A stretch of DNA of 64,000 bases from Rhodococcus rhodnii (GTDB taxonomy: Bacteria > Actinomycetota > Actinomycetes > Mycobacteriales > Pseudonocardiaceae): positions 310,001-374,000 of the forward strand of contig JOAA01000003.1 in assembly GCA_000720375.1 (NCBI GenBank), written 5' to 3'. The position numbers and the translations under genes are program-made. The notes under the pieces were generated by a model, which was not told where the DNA came from, did no database searches, and saw only the letters and a list, made by a program, of their open reading frames with translations. Of this stretch, positions 36,892 through 44,986 are shown piece after piece. How positions within the stretch are numbered: position 1 is the stretch's first letter; each line of letters begins with the position of its first letter.

Positions 36892-39800
36892 TCAGAGATC
36901 GTCGGCCGGGGGTACTCCGAGCGCGGTGAAAATCGCTTCCGCGGCACCGCGCTCGACCATCGCGTCGCCGGTCTCGCCGAGGCCGCGCAGGACCAAGCCC
37001 TTGGCCTGGCGCGCCCAGGCCTCCACCAGCCGCTGGCCCGTTTTTCGCGCAATGGTCAATGCTTGCTGTGCGTGGTCGTAGGCCCGGGAGAAATCGTTGA
37101 AAGCCAGGTGGCCCAAAGCGAGGACCGTCAATGCGCGCGCCTCGAGCAAACGCATGCCCGAGTCGCGCATGACGGCGAGAGCGTCCCGTGCCGCCGTGAG
37201 CGCCTCGGCGACGTGTCCGGAGCGGCGCAGCGCGGCGGACATCCCGATCAGGACCGAGGTCTCGCCGTACCGGAACTCGATGTCCCTGGCCAGCTGCAGC
37301 GCGTCCCGGTAGTGGCCCAACGCGATGTCCGTGTGGCCACGGCGCATGTGCGCGGTCGCCACGATGTCCAGTCCGCTGACTTCGTGGCGTCGCTCGCCCA
37401 GCTGCCGTCCCTGCGTGATTCCTGTGCGCGCCAGGACGACCGCGCGCCGGTAGCGGCCGGCGTCGCAATGGGTCTCGGCAAGGCAGATGATCGTGCTCAC
37501 CTCGCCATGCCGGTCACCGAGTTGACGGCATGTTGCGAGCGCCCGCAAGTGGCACTGCACGGAGTTGTCCAGCTCCCCCATGGCCCAGTGGGCGAGCCCG
37601 GCGCCGTTCAACGCCCGTGCCTCCACGTACCGGTTGCCCAGTTCACGCGCCAACGTGATCGACTGCTTGTGCCAGCTCAGCGCCTGATCCGGGCGGCCGA
37701 GCGACAGTTGCGCGACGCCGATGTAGTTCAGTCCGGTCGCCTCGCCGACCCGGTTGCCCGTCTCCCGGTTGATGGTCAGCGCCTGCGAGTAGTAGCTGGC
37801 TGCCTGAGCGGGCCTGCCCAACTGGGAGTGCACGCGGCCGAGGTTGTGCAGTGAAGCCGCCTCGCCCGCCCGGTTGCTGATCCGGCGGTTGAGCGCCAGC
37901 GCCTCGTTGTGGTGCGTGATCGCCCGCTGGTAGTCGCTGAGGTTGTAGTAGACGAGGCCCAGGATGTCGAGCATCGAGGCCTCGGCCGACTGGTCGCCCT
38001 CCAGTTTGGCCGCGTCGAGCGCGACTTGGCAGATCTCCAGGCCGTCGACGCCGTGGCCGCGGCTGATGAAGTAGCCGCGCAGCACGTCGGTGATCTGCCA
38101 GGCGTACCGGCGTGGCCCGTTCGCCGCGGCCCAGTTCACCGCCGCGATCAGGTTCGGACGTTCGGCGTCCAGCCAGCTGATCGCCTCGGTCTCGTCAGCC
38201 AGGACGACCACGTGCGCGCCGTGGGCCATCTTGGGCACCGGCAGCCGGGAGGTGTCCGGGAACAGCAGGCTTGTCGCCGCGTGCGCGGTGTGCAGATAGA
38301 AGTCGAGCAGGCGGTCCAGCGCCGCCGCGGCGTCATCCTCGCGTGCCCGCAGGCTCGCGTATTCGGCCAGCAGGTCGTGCAGTCCGTAGCGGTCGCCAGG
38401 TTCGGGGTGCACGAGGTTCGCCGAGACGAGGTGGCCGATCCCACGGCGCACCTTGGCCGGGGTTCCGCCGGTCAACGCGATCGCGGCGTCCACCGAGAAG
38501 TCCGAGCCGGGGATCAGGCCGAGCAGGCGGAACAGGTTCTGCGAGTCGGGTTCCAGCTGGGCGTAGGACAGGTCGAACGCGGCCTGGACCGCGCCTTGCT
38601 CGTCGCCTTCGACGGTCAGCCCGGCGAGCCTGCCCTGCCGACGGAGGTCCGCGGTGTACGCGGCGATCTCGGTGTGCGGCCCGGAGTTGATGTTGGCCGC
38701 CGCGATGCGCAAGGCCAACGGCAGGTACGCGCAGGCCTCCAGCAGGTCCTCGACCGAGGCCGATTCGTCGCGCATCCGGTCCTGGCCGATGCTGCGAGCC
38801 AGCAGGGCCTTGGCTTCGTCCGGGTGCAGGCCGTCCAGGGCGAGCCGGTAGGCGCCTTCCCGCGCGGACAACCCGCCGAGGCGGCCACGGCTCGTCACGA
38901 GGACCAGGCACCCGGCACTGCCGGGCAGCAGGGGCCGGACCTGGTCCACGCCGCTGGCGTTGTCCAGCACGATCAGCACCCGCCGGTTGGCCAGTAACGT
39001 CCGGTACAGGCCCATGCCTTCTTCGACGTCGATCGGGACCTGCTCGGCGGGAACGCCAAGCGCATGCAGGAATCGGGACAACGCGTCCAGTGGCCGAACA
39101 GGTGCGCCAGCGGCGTAACCACGCAGGTCGACGTACAACTGGCCGTCCGGGTACCGGTCGCGGACCCGGTGCGCCCAATGCACGGCCAGCGCGGTTTTGC
39201 CAACACCCGCGATGCCTTCGATGGTCACGATGACCACGGCGCTGGCCTGGCTGCCCTCGGGGACCAGTGCGTCCAGGGCCTCGATTTGGGCCTCACGACC
39301 GGCGAAGCCCGTGACGTCCGCCGGCAGCTGAGCCGGAACGCTGCGGCCCGTCGATGGAGCCACCGCCGGGGCGGTCGGCGCTTCCCGTTGCAGGATCCGC
39401 AGGTGCGCCTCGCGCATCTCCACGCCTGGCCGCACGCCGAGTTCGTCGGCGAGCCGGTCACGTACCTCGCCGAACAGGCGCAGCGCGGCGGCCTGCTGCC
39501 CGGATCCAGCCAAGGCCAGCATCAGCCGGGCGTTGAGTCCTTCGTGCAGCCCACCGTGCAACGGGTCTTCGCCGGTCAGCCGCTGCAACTGGACGGCGGC
39601 CTGCTCGTGCTGGCCCAATGCCATGGCCAGGTCCGCGTAGCTCAACGCCGCGGCGAGACGGCGCTGCGCGAGAGCCATGGCGGCCGGATGCTGCCGCAGC
39701 CGGTCCGGCATGTCGGACAGCACGCCGCCGCGCCAGCATTGCAGCGCTTCCACGAAGTTCGCCTCGGCGGTGTGCGGATCCTCGGCCGCGAGCGCCCGTG

Positions 39801-40326
39801 CCCGCCCGGCGAGGGCGTCGAACCGCAGGGCGTCGAGCCCGGTCTCGTCGACTTTCAGCAGGTAGCCGCCGTGTGCCGCGGCGATCGGCTGAGCCGGGTC
39901 GAGCGAACGTCTAAGTCTTGCTACATATGTATAAACGAGGTTCATCGAGGACTTGGGCGGGTGCTCGCCCCACAGCACGTCCACGATCTCCTCGCGGGTC
40001 ACGACCCGGTTGGGCTGTAGCGCCAGCAACGCCAGCAGCGACCGGGGCATCGACGGCCCGATGTCGACCGGTCCCGCGCCCGTGCGCACACTCAACGGAC
40101 CGAGCACGCCGATCCGCAGTTCCGTGCGCCCGTCCAGGACCAGCCCGACGACCTCGGCGAGCCTGCGCATGGACGCGGGACGTGGCTTGGCGACCCGGCC
40201 TTGCTCGATGTACCGCACCGCACGAACGCTCACCTCGGCCCGGTCGGCAAGCTCCTGCTGGGTCAGCCCAGCGCGGACCCTGTGCGCGCGGAGCAGCTCA
40301 CCCAGTTCGTTCGGGCCGGAGGACAT
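36892..40326 (-). CDS. XRE-SARP-NB-ARC-TPR transcriptional regulator (AfsR-like)
   Basis: This is a 1144-residue multidomain regulator. In order it has: an N-terminal Cro/C1 helix-turn-helix (about 8-62, LTQQELADRAEVSVRAVRYI); a SARP winged helix (about 70-150, VLGPLSVRTG...REEIVDVLWGEHPP); a bacterial transcriptional activation domain (about 155-305); an NB-ARC ATPase with P-loop GIAGVGKTALAVHW (near 380); and a C-terminal set of TPR repeats (about 740-1110). AfsR of Streptomyces has the SARP, ATPase and TPR parts; the extra XRE domain gives two DNA-binding modules. It is divergent, 94 bp away, from the phospholipase fusion gene, which is a likely target. The TPRs may sense a partner protein or metabolite. 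Confidence 0.9.
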   Translation of the reverse strand: MSSGPNELGELLRAHRVRAGLTQQELADRAEVSVRAVRYIEQGRVAKPRPASMRRLAEVVGLVLDGRTELRIGVLGPLSVRTGAGPVDIGPSMPRSLLALLALQPNRVVTREEIVDVLWGEHPPKSSMNLVYTYVARLRRSLDPAQPIAAAHGGYLLKVDETGLDALRFDALAGRARALAAEDPHTAEANFVEALQCWRGGVLSDMPDRLRQHPAAMALAQRRLAAALSYADLAMALGQHEQAAVQLQRLTGEDPLHGGLHEGLNARLMLALAGSGQQAAALRLFGEVRDRLADELGVRPGVEMREAHLRILQREAPTAPAVAPSTGRSVPAQLPADVTGFAGREAQIEALDALVPEGSQASAVVIVTIEGIAGVGKTALAVHWAHRVRDRYPDGQLYVDLRGYAAGAPVRPLDALSRFLHALGVPAEQVPIDVEEGMGLYRTLLANRRVLIVLDNASGVDQVRPLLPGSAGCLVLVTSRGRLGGLSAREGAYRLALDGLHPDEAKALLARSIGQDRMRDESASVEDLLEACAYLPLALRIAAANINSGPHTEIAAYTADLRRQGRLAGLTVEGDEQGAVQAAFDLSYAQLEPDSQNLFRLLGLIPGSDFSVDAAIALTGGTPAKVRRGIGHLVSANLVHPEPGDRYGLHDLLAEYASLRAREDDAAAALDRLLDFYLHTAHAATSLLFPDTSRLPVPKMAHGAHVVVLADETEAISWLDAERPNLIAAVNWAAANGPRRYAWQITDVLRGYFISRGHGVDGLEICQVALDAAKLEGDQSAEASMLDILGLVYYNLSDYQRAITHHNEALALNRRISNRAGEAASLHNLGRVHSQLGRPAQAASYYSQALTINRETGNRVGEATGLNYIGVAQLSLGRPDQALSWHKQSITLARELGNRYVEARALNGAGLAHWAMGELDNSVQCHLRALATCRQLGDRHGEVSTIICLAETHCDAGRYRRAVVLARTGITQGRQLGERRHEVSGLDIVATAHMRRGHTDIALGHYRDALQLARDIEFRYGETSVLIGMSAALRRSGHVAEALTAARDALAVMRDSGMRLLEARALTVLALGHLAFNDFSRAYDHAQQALTIARKTGQRLVEAWARQAKGLVLRGLGETGDAMVERGAAEAIFTALGVPPADDL

Positions 40327-40420
40327 AGCGTTGATCCTGCCCGAACAACCCGGCTAGCCGTACCGGATCCCGCGGGCCACCCTTACCGCGAGATCGCACG
40401 CCGAACGGTACTTTCGGCGT

Positions 40421-42352
40421 GTGCGCAGGTTGGTGGGGGTGCTGGCGGTCACGATCGCGGCATTGACATTTGGAATAGTCGCGTCGCGTCCGGCTCCGCC
40501 ACCCGCGGAGGTGCCACCGGGCAGCGATTTCGCGGCCGCCGCGCGCACGATCGAAGCTTTGCTGGATCCCGCGTCCGGGATCGACCCGATCGCCTTGCTG
40601 CCCGCCGATTTCTCCACTGTGGAAAAGGTCGTGCCTGGCCGTCTGCGCGCGCCGGACGGGACCATGCGCGCCGTCCACGTGGACGGCGGATGTTCCACGC
40701 CACTGGGTGATGAGAACACCCGCTGGGATTACAGCGTCGGTTGCAAGGCACACGACCTGGGCTATGACCTGCTCCGGTACGCCGAGAAAAAAGGCCACCC
40801 GCTGCCGGCGGACCTGCGCCGCAGGCTGGACGACCAGCTGTCGCGAGACATGCACAAGCAATGCGAGCTCAACCCGCAGAACTCGGCGGGCCTCTGCGAG
40901 ATGGTCGCCGACCTGTACACGGTCGGCCTGGTGGTCAACTCATGGCATCAACGGTGGGGTCCGCCGCGGGCCGAGCCGATCTCGTCGTGGGCCGTCGGCT
41001 TGCTCGTGGTGATCTTCCTGTTCGCTGGCCGGCCGCCGTGGTCACGGCGCAGTCCGGCCCCTGGCGCACCGGAAGCGCCACCCGTGGACTACATGTCGAT
41101 GCTGCGGGTGCTGAGCATGGCCGGGATCGTGGTCGGCGAAACCGTCCTGGCGTTCACGCATGCGAGCGGCTTCTGGTTATTGCAGCTCGCGCCGTTGTTG
41201 TTCTTCGCGGGCGGGCACGCGAACGTGCTGGCCTGGCGGTCTTCGGAAGGCGACTACGGCGCGTACCTCGCGATCCGGATCCACGAGTTGCTCAGGCCGG
41301 TGTTCGCTTTCGTGCTGGCGTGGCTGCTCATCCCGCTGACCCTGGAATTGCTGGACGCGCCCGACGGCACGATCGCGTCGGTCGGTCCGCTGGTGCTCGA
41401 GCCGCTTTGGGTGCTCGGCATCTTCTTGATCACGGTCGCCGCGTGCCCCGCCATGGAATGGCTTTACGACAGGTTCAGGGCTGCCGTCCCGCTGGCTTTC
41501 CTGGTCGGCTCGACCGTGGTGCACGCGATCGGGTCGACCGACGCGTACCTGTTGGTCAGCGGGTTGCTCCTGGCTCTCGGATTCGGCCAGTTGGCGTTTC
41601 ACTGGGAGGACGGCCCGCTGCGCCAGGTCCCCCGGCCTGTGCTGATCGGGGTGGCAGTCGCCGCCCTGCTCGGCTTCGTGTTCCTGCGCTATCTGCCCCT
41701 GCTCGGCATTGCCCAGGTCAGCCTGGCCTGCACGGTTCGGACCTTCCACTGGGTCCCAGCCAGGGCCATCGGCTTCCTGCGATCGAGACCGATGACGGTC
41801 TACCTCGTGTACGTCGGGCTCGTCCTGTTGTATGCCGGGCTGACCAGTTCCGTCGGCCTTGACTGGTTCACGCGGCCGCGCACCTGGCTGGCGATCTCGA
41901 TGATCACCGCCGCGATCCTCGTCGCCTTCTTCTGGTACGAGCGGCGGCCGCGCCCGGTGGCCGCTCTGGTGGGCCCGGTCAACGGTGTCCAGGCGCTGGC
42001 CTGCGTGCTGGGCGTCGGCTACGCGACCTTGGGGGTGCTCGGGTTCGCGGTCACCGGCGTCACGTGGCACATCGGCGCGCCCGCGCTGCTGGGCATGGCG
42101 CTGGACCCGCTGGCGAACCTGATCCACCTGATGCTCGGCGGATACCTGCTGCACGTGGTGCACACCGGCAAGTCCGGCCGGACCTGGCCGTGGCTGCTCA
42201 CCGCGGCCGCCTGCGTCCCGCCGATCCTGTCGACCTGGAGCCCGTTCGGCACCGTTGTGCACGGCGCGACCGCGGTCGTCGCCCTCGCGATTGCGGGGCA
42301 CGTCACAGTCGTCAGAATTCGTACCAAAGCGACAGTCGTGAACGCTGGGTAG
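40421..42352 (+). CDS. secreted phospholipase A2 domain fused to acyltransferase-3-like and DUF4383-like membrane domains
   Basis: In this 643-residue protein an N-terminal signal or anchor helix (1-26) is followed by a prokaryotic phospholipase A2 domain (about 35-170). That domain has the catalytic dyad region VGCKAHDLGYDLLRY (H111, D112), the partner aspartate D143 in LSRDMHKQC, and four cysteines (91, 108, 148, 158) placed as in the Streptomyces violaceoruber enzyme. From about 185 there are roughly 13 membrane helices. Residues about 225-460 resemble acyltransferase-3 proteins (PLLFFAGGHANVLAW, EPLWVLGIFLITVAACP), but the usual catalytic histidine position appears as Glu (IVVGET). The last 140 residues resemble DUF4383 (DPLANLIHLMLGG). 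The architecture suggests membrane-lipid remodelling at the outer face; this is inferred. TTA codon at 41177-41179. The GTG start has TACTTT 6 bases before it and may be leaderless. Confidence 0.75.
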   Translation: MRRLVGVLAVTIAALTFGIVASRPAPPPAEVPPGSDFAAAARTIEALLDPASGIDPIALLPADFSTVEKVVPGRLRAPDGTMRAVHVDGGCSTPLGDENTRWDYSVGCKAHDLGYDLLRYAEKKGHPLPADLRRRLDDQLSRDMHKQCELNPQNSAGLCEMVADLYTVGLVVNSWHQRWGPPRAEPISSWAVGLLVVIFLFAGRPPWSRRSPAPGAPEAPPVDYMSMLRVLSMAGIVVGETVLAFTHASGFWLLQLAPLLFFAGGHANVLAWRSSEGDYGAYLAIRIHELLRPVFAFVLAWLLIPLTLELLDAPDGTIASVGPLVLEPLWVLGIFLITVAACPAMEWLYDRFRAAVPLAFLVGSTVVHAIGSTDAYLLVSGLLLALGFGQLAFHWEDGPLRQVPRPVLIGVAVAALLGFVFLRYLPLLGIAQVSLACTVRTFHWVPARAIGFLRSRPMTVYLVYVGLVLLYAGLTSSVGLDWFTRPRTWLAISMITAAILVAFFWYERRPRPVAALVGPVNGVQALACVLGVGYATLGVLGFAVTGVTWHIGAPALLGMALDPLANLIHLMLGGYLLHVVHTGKSGRTWPWLLTAAACVPPILSTWSPFGTVVHGATAVVALAIAGHVTVVRIRTKATVVNAG

Positions 42353-42364
42353 CCTCATATAGAT

Positions 42365-42385
42365 GTGGCGCACAAAACGCGCCAC
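42365..42385 (+). terminator. hairpin after the phospholipase fusion gene
   Basis: Perfect 7-bp arms GTGGCGC/GCGCCAC around the loop ACAAAAC, 12 bases past the stop codon. Confidence 0.5.
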
Positions 42386-42466
42386 CGGGCTGGCGGTGGG
42401 ATCGCCGCAGGTCAGGCTGGGAAAATGACCTGGTGGACCGGCAGCGGCACGCCGTATCACGATGTG

Positions 42467-42483
42467 GTCGACACGATGTCGAC
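42467..42483. promoter_or_regulatory. 17-bp palindrome upstream of the LCP gene
   Basis: GTCGACACGATGTCGAC has perfect 7-bp arms around CGA and lies 98 bp before the TTG start of the LytR-CpsA-Psr gene. It is a candidate operator; the regulator is unknown. Confidence 0.35.
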
Positions 42484-42580
42484 AACGGTGTGCCACCCTA
42501 CCGACAACCGGATGCCCTCCCTGCGCGTCCGATAGGTAGTTGGGACACATGGGGTACAGCTGAGCTGACAGGAGAGGTAG

Positions 42581-44302
42581 TTGGAGTACGGGCCGCCAAG
42601 GTCGAGCGGCCGCGCAGGCGATCAGGGCCGTGGAGGACGTCCGGTACCGCCGCGTGGTCAGCAAGGTGCGCCACCGCGCCGTCGCGCGCCGGCGCCTGAT
42701 CGCGACTCCCGTACGCCCCTGCGCGAAAGAGACGACCGGGACCACCCGGCACGCGATCGTTTCGCTCCGCCGCGTGAGCGCTCCGGTGAGCGTTCGCGGC
42801 CTCGTCCAGCCGCCGCGCCAGAACGACCGAAGCGGATCGGCGGCAAGGTCTTGCTCGCCGTGGTGTCCTTGGTCATCCTCAGCGCCACCGGTTACGGCTA
42901 CGGCAAGTACAACGAGATCGTCGGCGGCTACACCACGGCGAACGTTCTCGACGAAGGCGCCGGTGGACCGAAGCCCGCCGACGGCGCGACGGACATCCTG
43001 CTGGTCGGTCTGGACAGCCGGGTCGACGCGCAGGGCAACCCGCTGTCGAAGGAACTGCTGGCCAAGCTGAACGGCGGCAAAGCGGACGGCGTGCTGAACA
43101 CCGACACGCTGATCCTGATGCGGATCCCGAACGACGGTAAGAAGGCCGTCGGCATCTCGATCCCGCGCGACTCCTACGTGGACATTCCCGGCGGCTACGG
43201 CAAGCACAAGATCAACTCGGCGTACGCCCGCGCCAAGGCCGACGCGATGCGCAAGCTGAAGGCCGACGGCGAGACCAACCAGGCCCAGCTGGAGGTCAAG
43301 TCCAACCAGGCCGGCGCGGCACAGCTGATCAAGACCATCCAGGGCCTGACCGGCGCGCAGATCGACAACTACGCCGAGGTCAACCTGCTCGGCTTCTCCG
43401 AGATCACCGACGCGGTCGGCGGCGTGCCGATCTGCCTGGTCAAATCGGTCAACGACAGCTTCTCCGGCGCCCGGTTCGCGGCAGGCGAGCAGGAAGTGTC
43501 CGGCGTGCAGGCGCTGCAGTTCGTCCGTCAGCGGCACGGCCTGCCCAACGGTGACCTGGACCGGATCGTGCGCCAGCAGGTCTTCATGAAGAGCATGGCC
43601 ACGAAGGTGCTCAGCGCGGGCACCCTGACCGACCAGAGCAAGCTGGACAAGCTGCTCGTGGCGATCAAGAAGTCGGTCGTGCTGGACCAGAAGTGGAACA
43701 TCGTCCAGTTCGCCAAGCAGATGCAGGGCATGACCGGCGGGGCGCTGGACTTCAAGACCATCCCGACCGGCCGTCCCGACCTCAAGACGCCGGAGGACGG
43801 CGACGCGATCGAGATCAAACCCGCCGAGGTAAAGGCGTTCGTGCAGGGCCTGCTGGGCGGGCAGGCGCCGACGTCGGACGCGCCATCGTCGGGCGGCGGC
43901 CAGCCTGCCGGCACGGACAACAAGGCGATCACCGTCGACGTCCGTAACGGCAACGGCAAGACAGGCCTGGCGGCCCAGGTCTCCGAGACACTTGCTGGCC
44001 AAGGCTTCACCGCCGGTGACACGTCCAGCGTCGCGGCCAGGACAAAGACCGTGGTCCGGTACGCGCGCGGGGAGAAGGCCAGCGCAGACAAGGTCGCGGA
44101 GGCGCTCGGCGGGGGCTACACCGTGGAACAGGACGCGAACGTGACCAAGGGGCATGTGGTCGTCTTCCTGGGCAAGGACTACGAGGCGACCAACGGCTTC
44201 GCCGGGCAGCCATTGCTGCAGCTCGACCCGGGCACAGTCCGCCCACAGCAGCAGCAACCGCCGCCACGGATCGGCTCGAACGGCGCGCCCTGTGTGAACT
44301 AG
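42581..44302 (+). CDS. LytR-CpsA-Psr (LCP) family cell-wall glycopolymer ligase
   Basis: This 573-residue protein has a long basic, Pro/Arg-rich cytoplasmic tail (1-85), one membrane helix (about 88-106), an extracellular LCP domain (about 135-370) and a LytR_C domain (about 435-525, with ITVDVRNGNGKTGLAAQVSE). LCP landmarks are DILLVGLDSR, NTDTLILMRI, SIPRDSYVDIPG and the arginine pair in QFVRQRHG. These enzymes move polyprenyl-linked glycopolymers, such as arabinogalactan in mycolate-bearing relatives, onto peptidoglycan. The start is TTG at 42581, with GGAGAGG 3 bases upstream. The gene appears monocistronic. Confidence 0.92.
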   Translation: MEYGPPRSSGRAGDQGRGGRPVPPRGQQGAPPRRRAPAPDRDSRTPLRERDDRDHPARDRFAPPRERSGERSRPRPAAAPERPKRIGGKVLLAVVSLVILSATGYGYGKYNEIVGGYTTANVLDEGAGGPKPADGATDILLVGLDSRVDAQGNPLSKELLAKLNGGKADGVLNTDTLILMRIPNDGKKAVGISIPRDSYVDIPGGYGKHKINSAYARAKADAMRKLKADGETNQAQLEVKSNQAGAAQLIKTIQGLTGAQIDNYAEVNLLGFSEITDAVGGVPICLVKSVNDSFSGARFAAGEQEVSGVQALQFVRQRHGLPNGDLDRIVRQQVFMKSMATKVLSAGTLTDQSKLDKLLVAIKKSVVLDQKWNIVQFAKQMQGMTGGALDFKTIPTGRPDLKTPEDGDAIEIKPAEVKAFVQGLLGGQAPTSDAPSSGGGQPAGTDNKAITVDVRNGNGKTGLAAQVSETLAGQGFTAGDTSSVAARTKTVVRYARGEKASADKVAEALGGGYTVEQDANVTKGHVVVFLGKDYEATNGFAGQPLLQLDPGTVRPQQQQPPPRIGSNGAPCVN

Positions 44303-44346
44303 CCGCAGTGAATTAACTGAATGAGATTCACTCTTTGGGAGTAACC

Positions 44347-44373
44347 ATGAAAGAAAAAGCTACTTCCGCGTAA
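44347..44373 (+). CDS. 8-codon leader ORF (MKEKATSA) before the XRE regulator
   Basis: The ATG is preceded by GGGAG at 6 bases, a better ribosome site than that of the gene it precedes. It encodes Met-Lys-Glu-Lys-Ala-Thr-Ser-Ala and stops at TAA, 2 bases before the GTG of the XRE gene. Its AAA/GAA codons are rare in this G+C-rich window. Its likely role is to load ribosomes for reinitiation or to sense translation, as a leader peptide; this is inferred. Confidence 0.45.
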   Translation: MKEKATSA

Positions 44374-44375
44374 GA

Positions 44376-44942
44376 GTGCGTCTACTGGCGAGTTTCTCCA
44401 GTGTGTTGTTCGACGTGGCTGTGTACCAACGGGTGCTCGGGGACGAGATCCGCAGACTGCGCAAGAAGCGCGGCCTGACTCGCAAGCAGCTCAACCGCCG
44501 CTTGCAGAGCGACATCTCGCTGCAGACGTTGGCCACCTACGAACTGGGCACCCGGCAGTGCTCGATGGTCCGGTTCGTGGAGATCTGCCTGGCGCTGGAC
44601 GAGCTTCCGCATGAGCTGATCGCACGCGTGCACGAGCGGGTGTTCACCGACTCGCCACGCGGCCGGGTCCGGATCGACCTGCGTCAGGTCGTCCGCGACG
44701 ACCACCCCGAACTGCTGCCGCTGCGCCGCTGGGCCCGCGACAGACTCGACCACCATCCGGCCGGTCACACCGCGGGCGCCGCGGAGGTCCAGCTCGACTT
44801 CGCCGCGATCGAGCGGATGGCCGAACTGTGCGGCCTGGACACGGTCGACCTGATCAGCCTGCTGCGGCGGATCGGTGGCACACCCAGTGAGCCACCCGTC
44901 TACCACCAGGTGAACGGCGATTTCGAGAGCGACAACGACTGA
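44376..44942 (+). CDS. XRE-family helix-turn-helix regulator
   Basis: This 188-residue protein has a Cro/C1-type helix-turn-helix at about 20-75 (LGDEIRRLRKKRGLTRKQLN, then an atypical recognition region SLQTLATYELGTRQCS). A conserved FVEICLALDELPHELIARVHER helix and an acidic C-terminal half follow. It has no recognisable ligand domain. Translation may start at GTG 44376, directly after the tiny leader ORF, or at GTG 44403; the first position has no ribosome site of its own, so it probably relies on coupling. The target is unknown; the LCP gene just upstream is a candidate neighbour. Confidence 0.75.
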   Translation: MRLLASFSSVLFDVAVYQRVLGDEIRRLRKKRGLTRKQLNRRLQSDISLQTLATYELGTRQCSMVRFVEICLALDELPHELIARVHERVFTDSPRGRVRIDLRQVVRDDHPELLPLRRWARDRLDHHPAGHTAGAAEVQLDFAAIERMAELCGLDTVDLISLLRRIGGTPSEPPVYHQVNGDFESDND

Positions 44943-44952
44943 CCCGGTGTGG

Positions 44953-44981
44953 GCCGCGGGACCTCCCTGGTGTCCCGCGGC
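44953..44981. terminator. bidirectional hairpin between XRE and monooxygenase genes
   Basis: Perfect 10-bp arms GCCGCGGGAC/GTCCCGCGGC with a 9-base loop lie in the 44-base gap between converging genes. Confidence 0.7.
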
Positions 44982-44986
44982 TCAAC

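Noticed and set aside
41177..44257. A 1026-codon minus-strand open frame
   Set aside because: It lies opposite the phospholipase fusion and LCP genes, has low-complexity Arg/His/Gln/Asp-rich sequence and no motifs. It mirrors the codon bias of the real genes.
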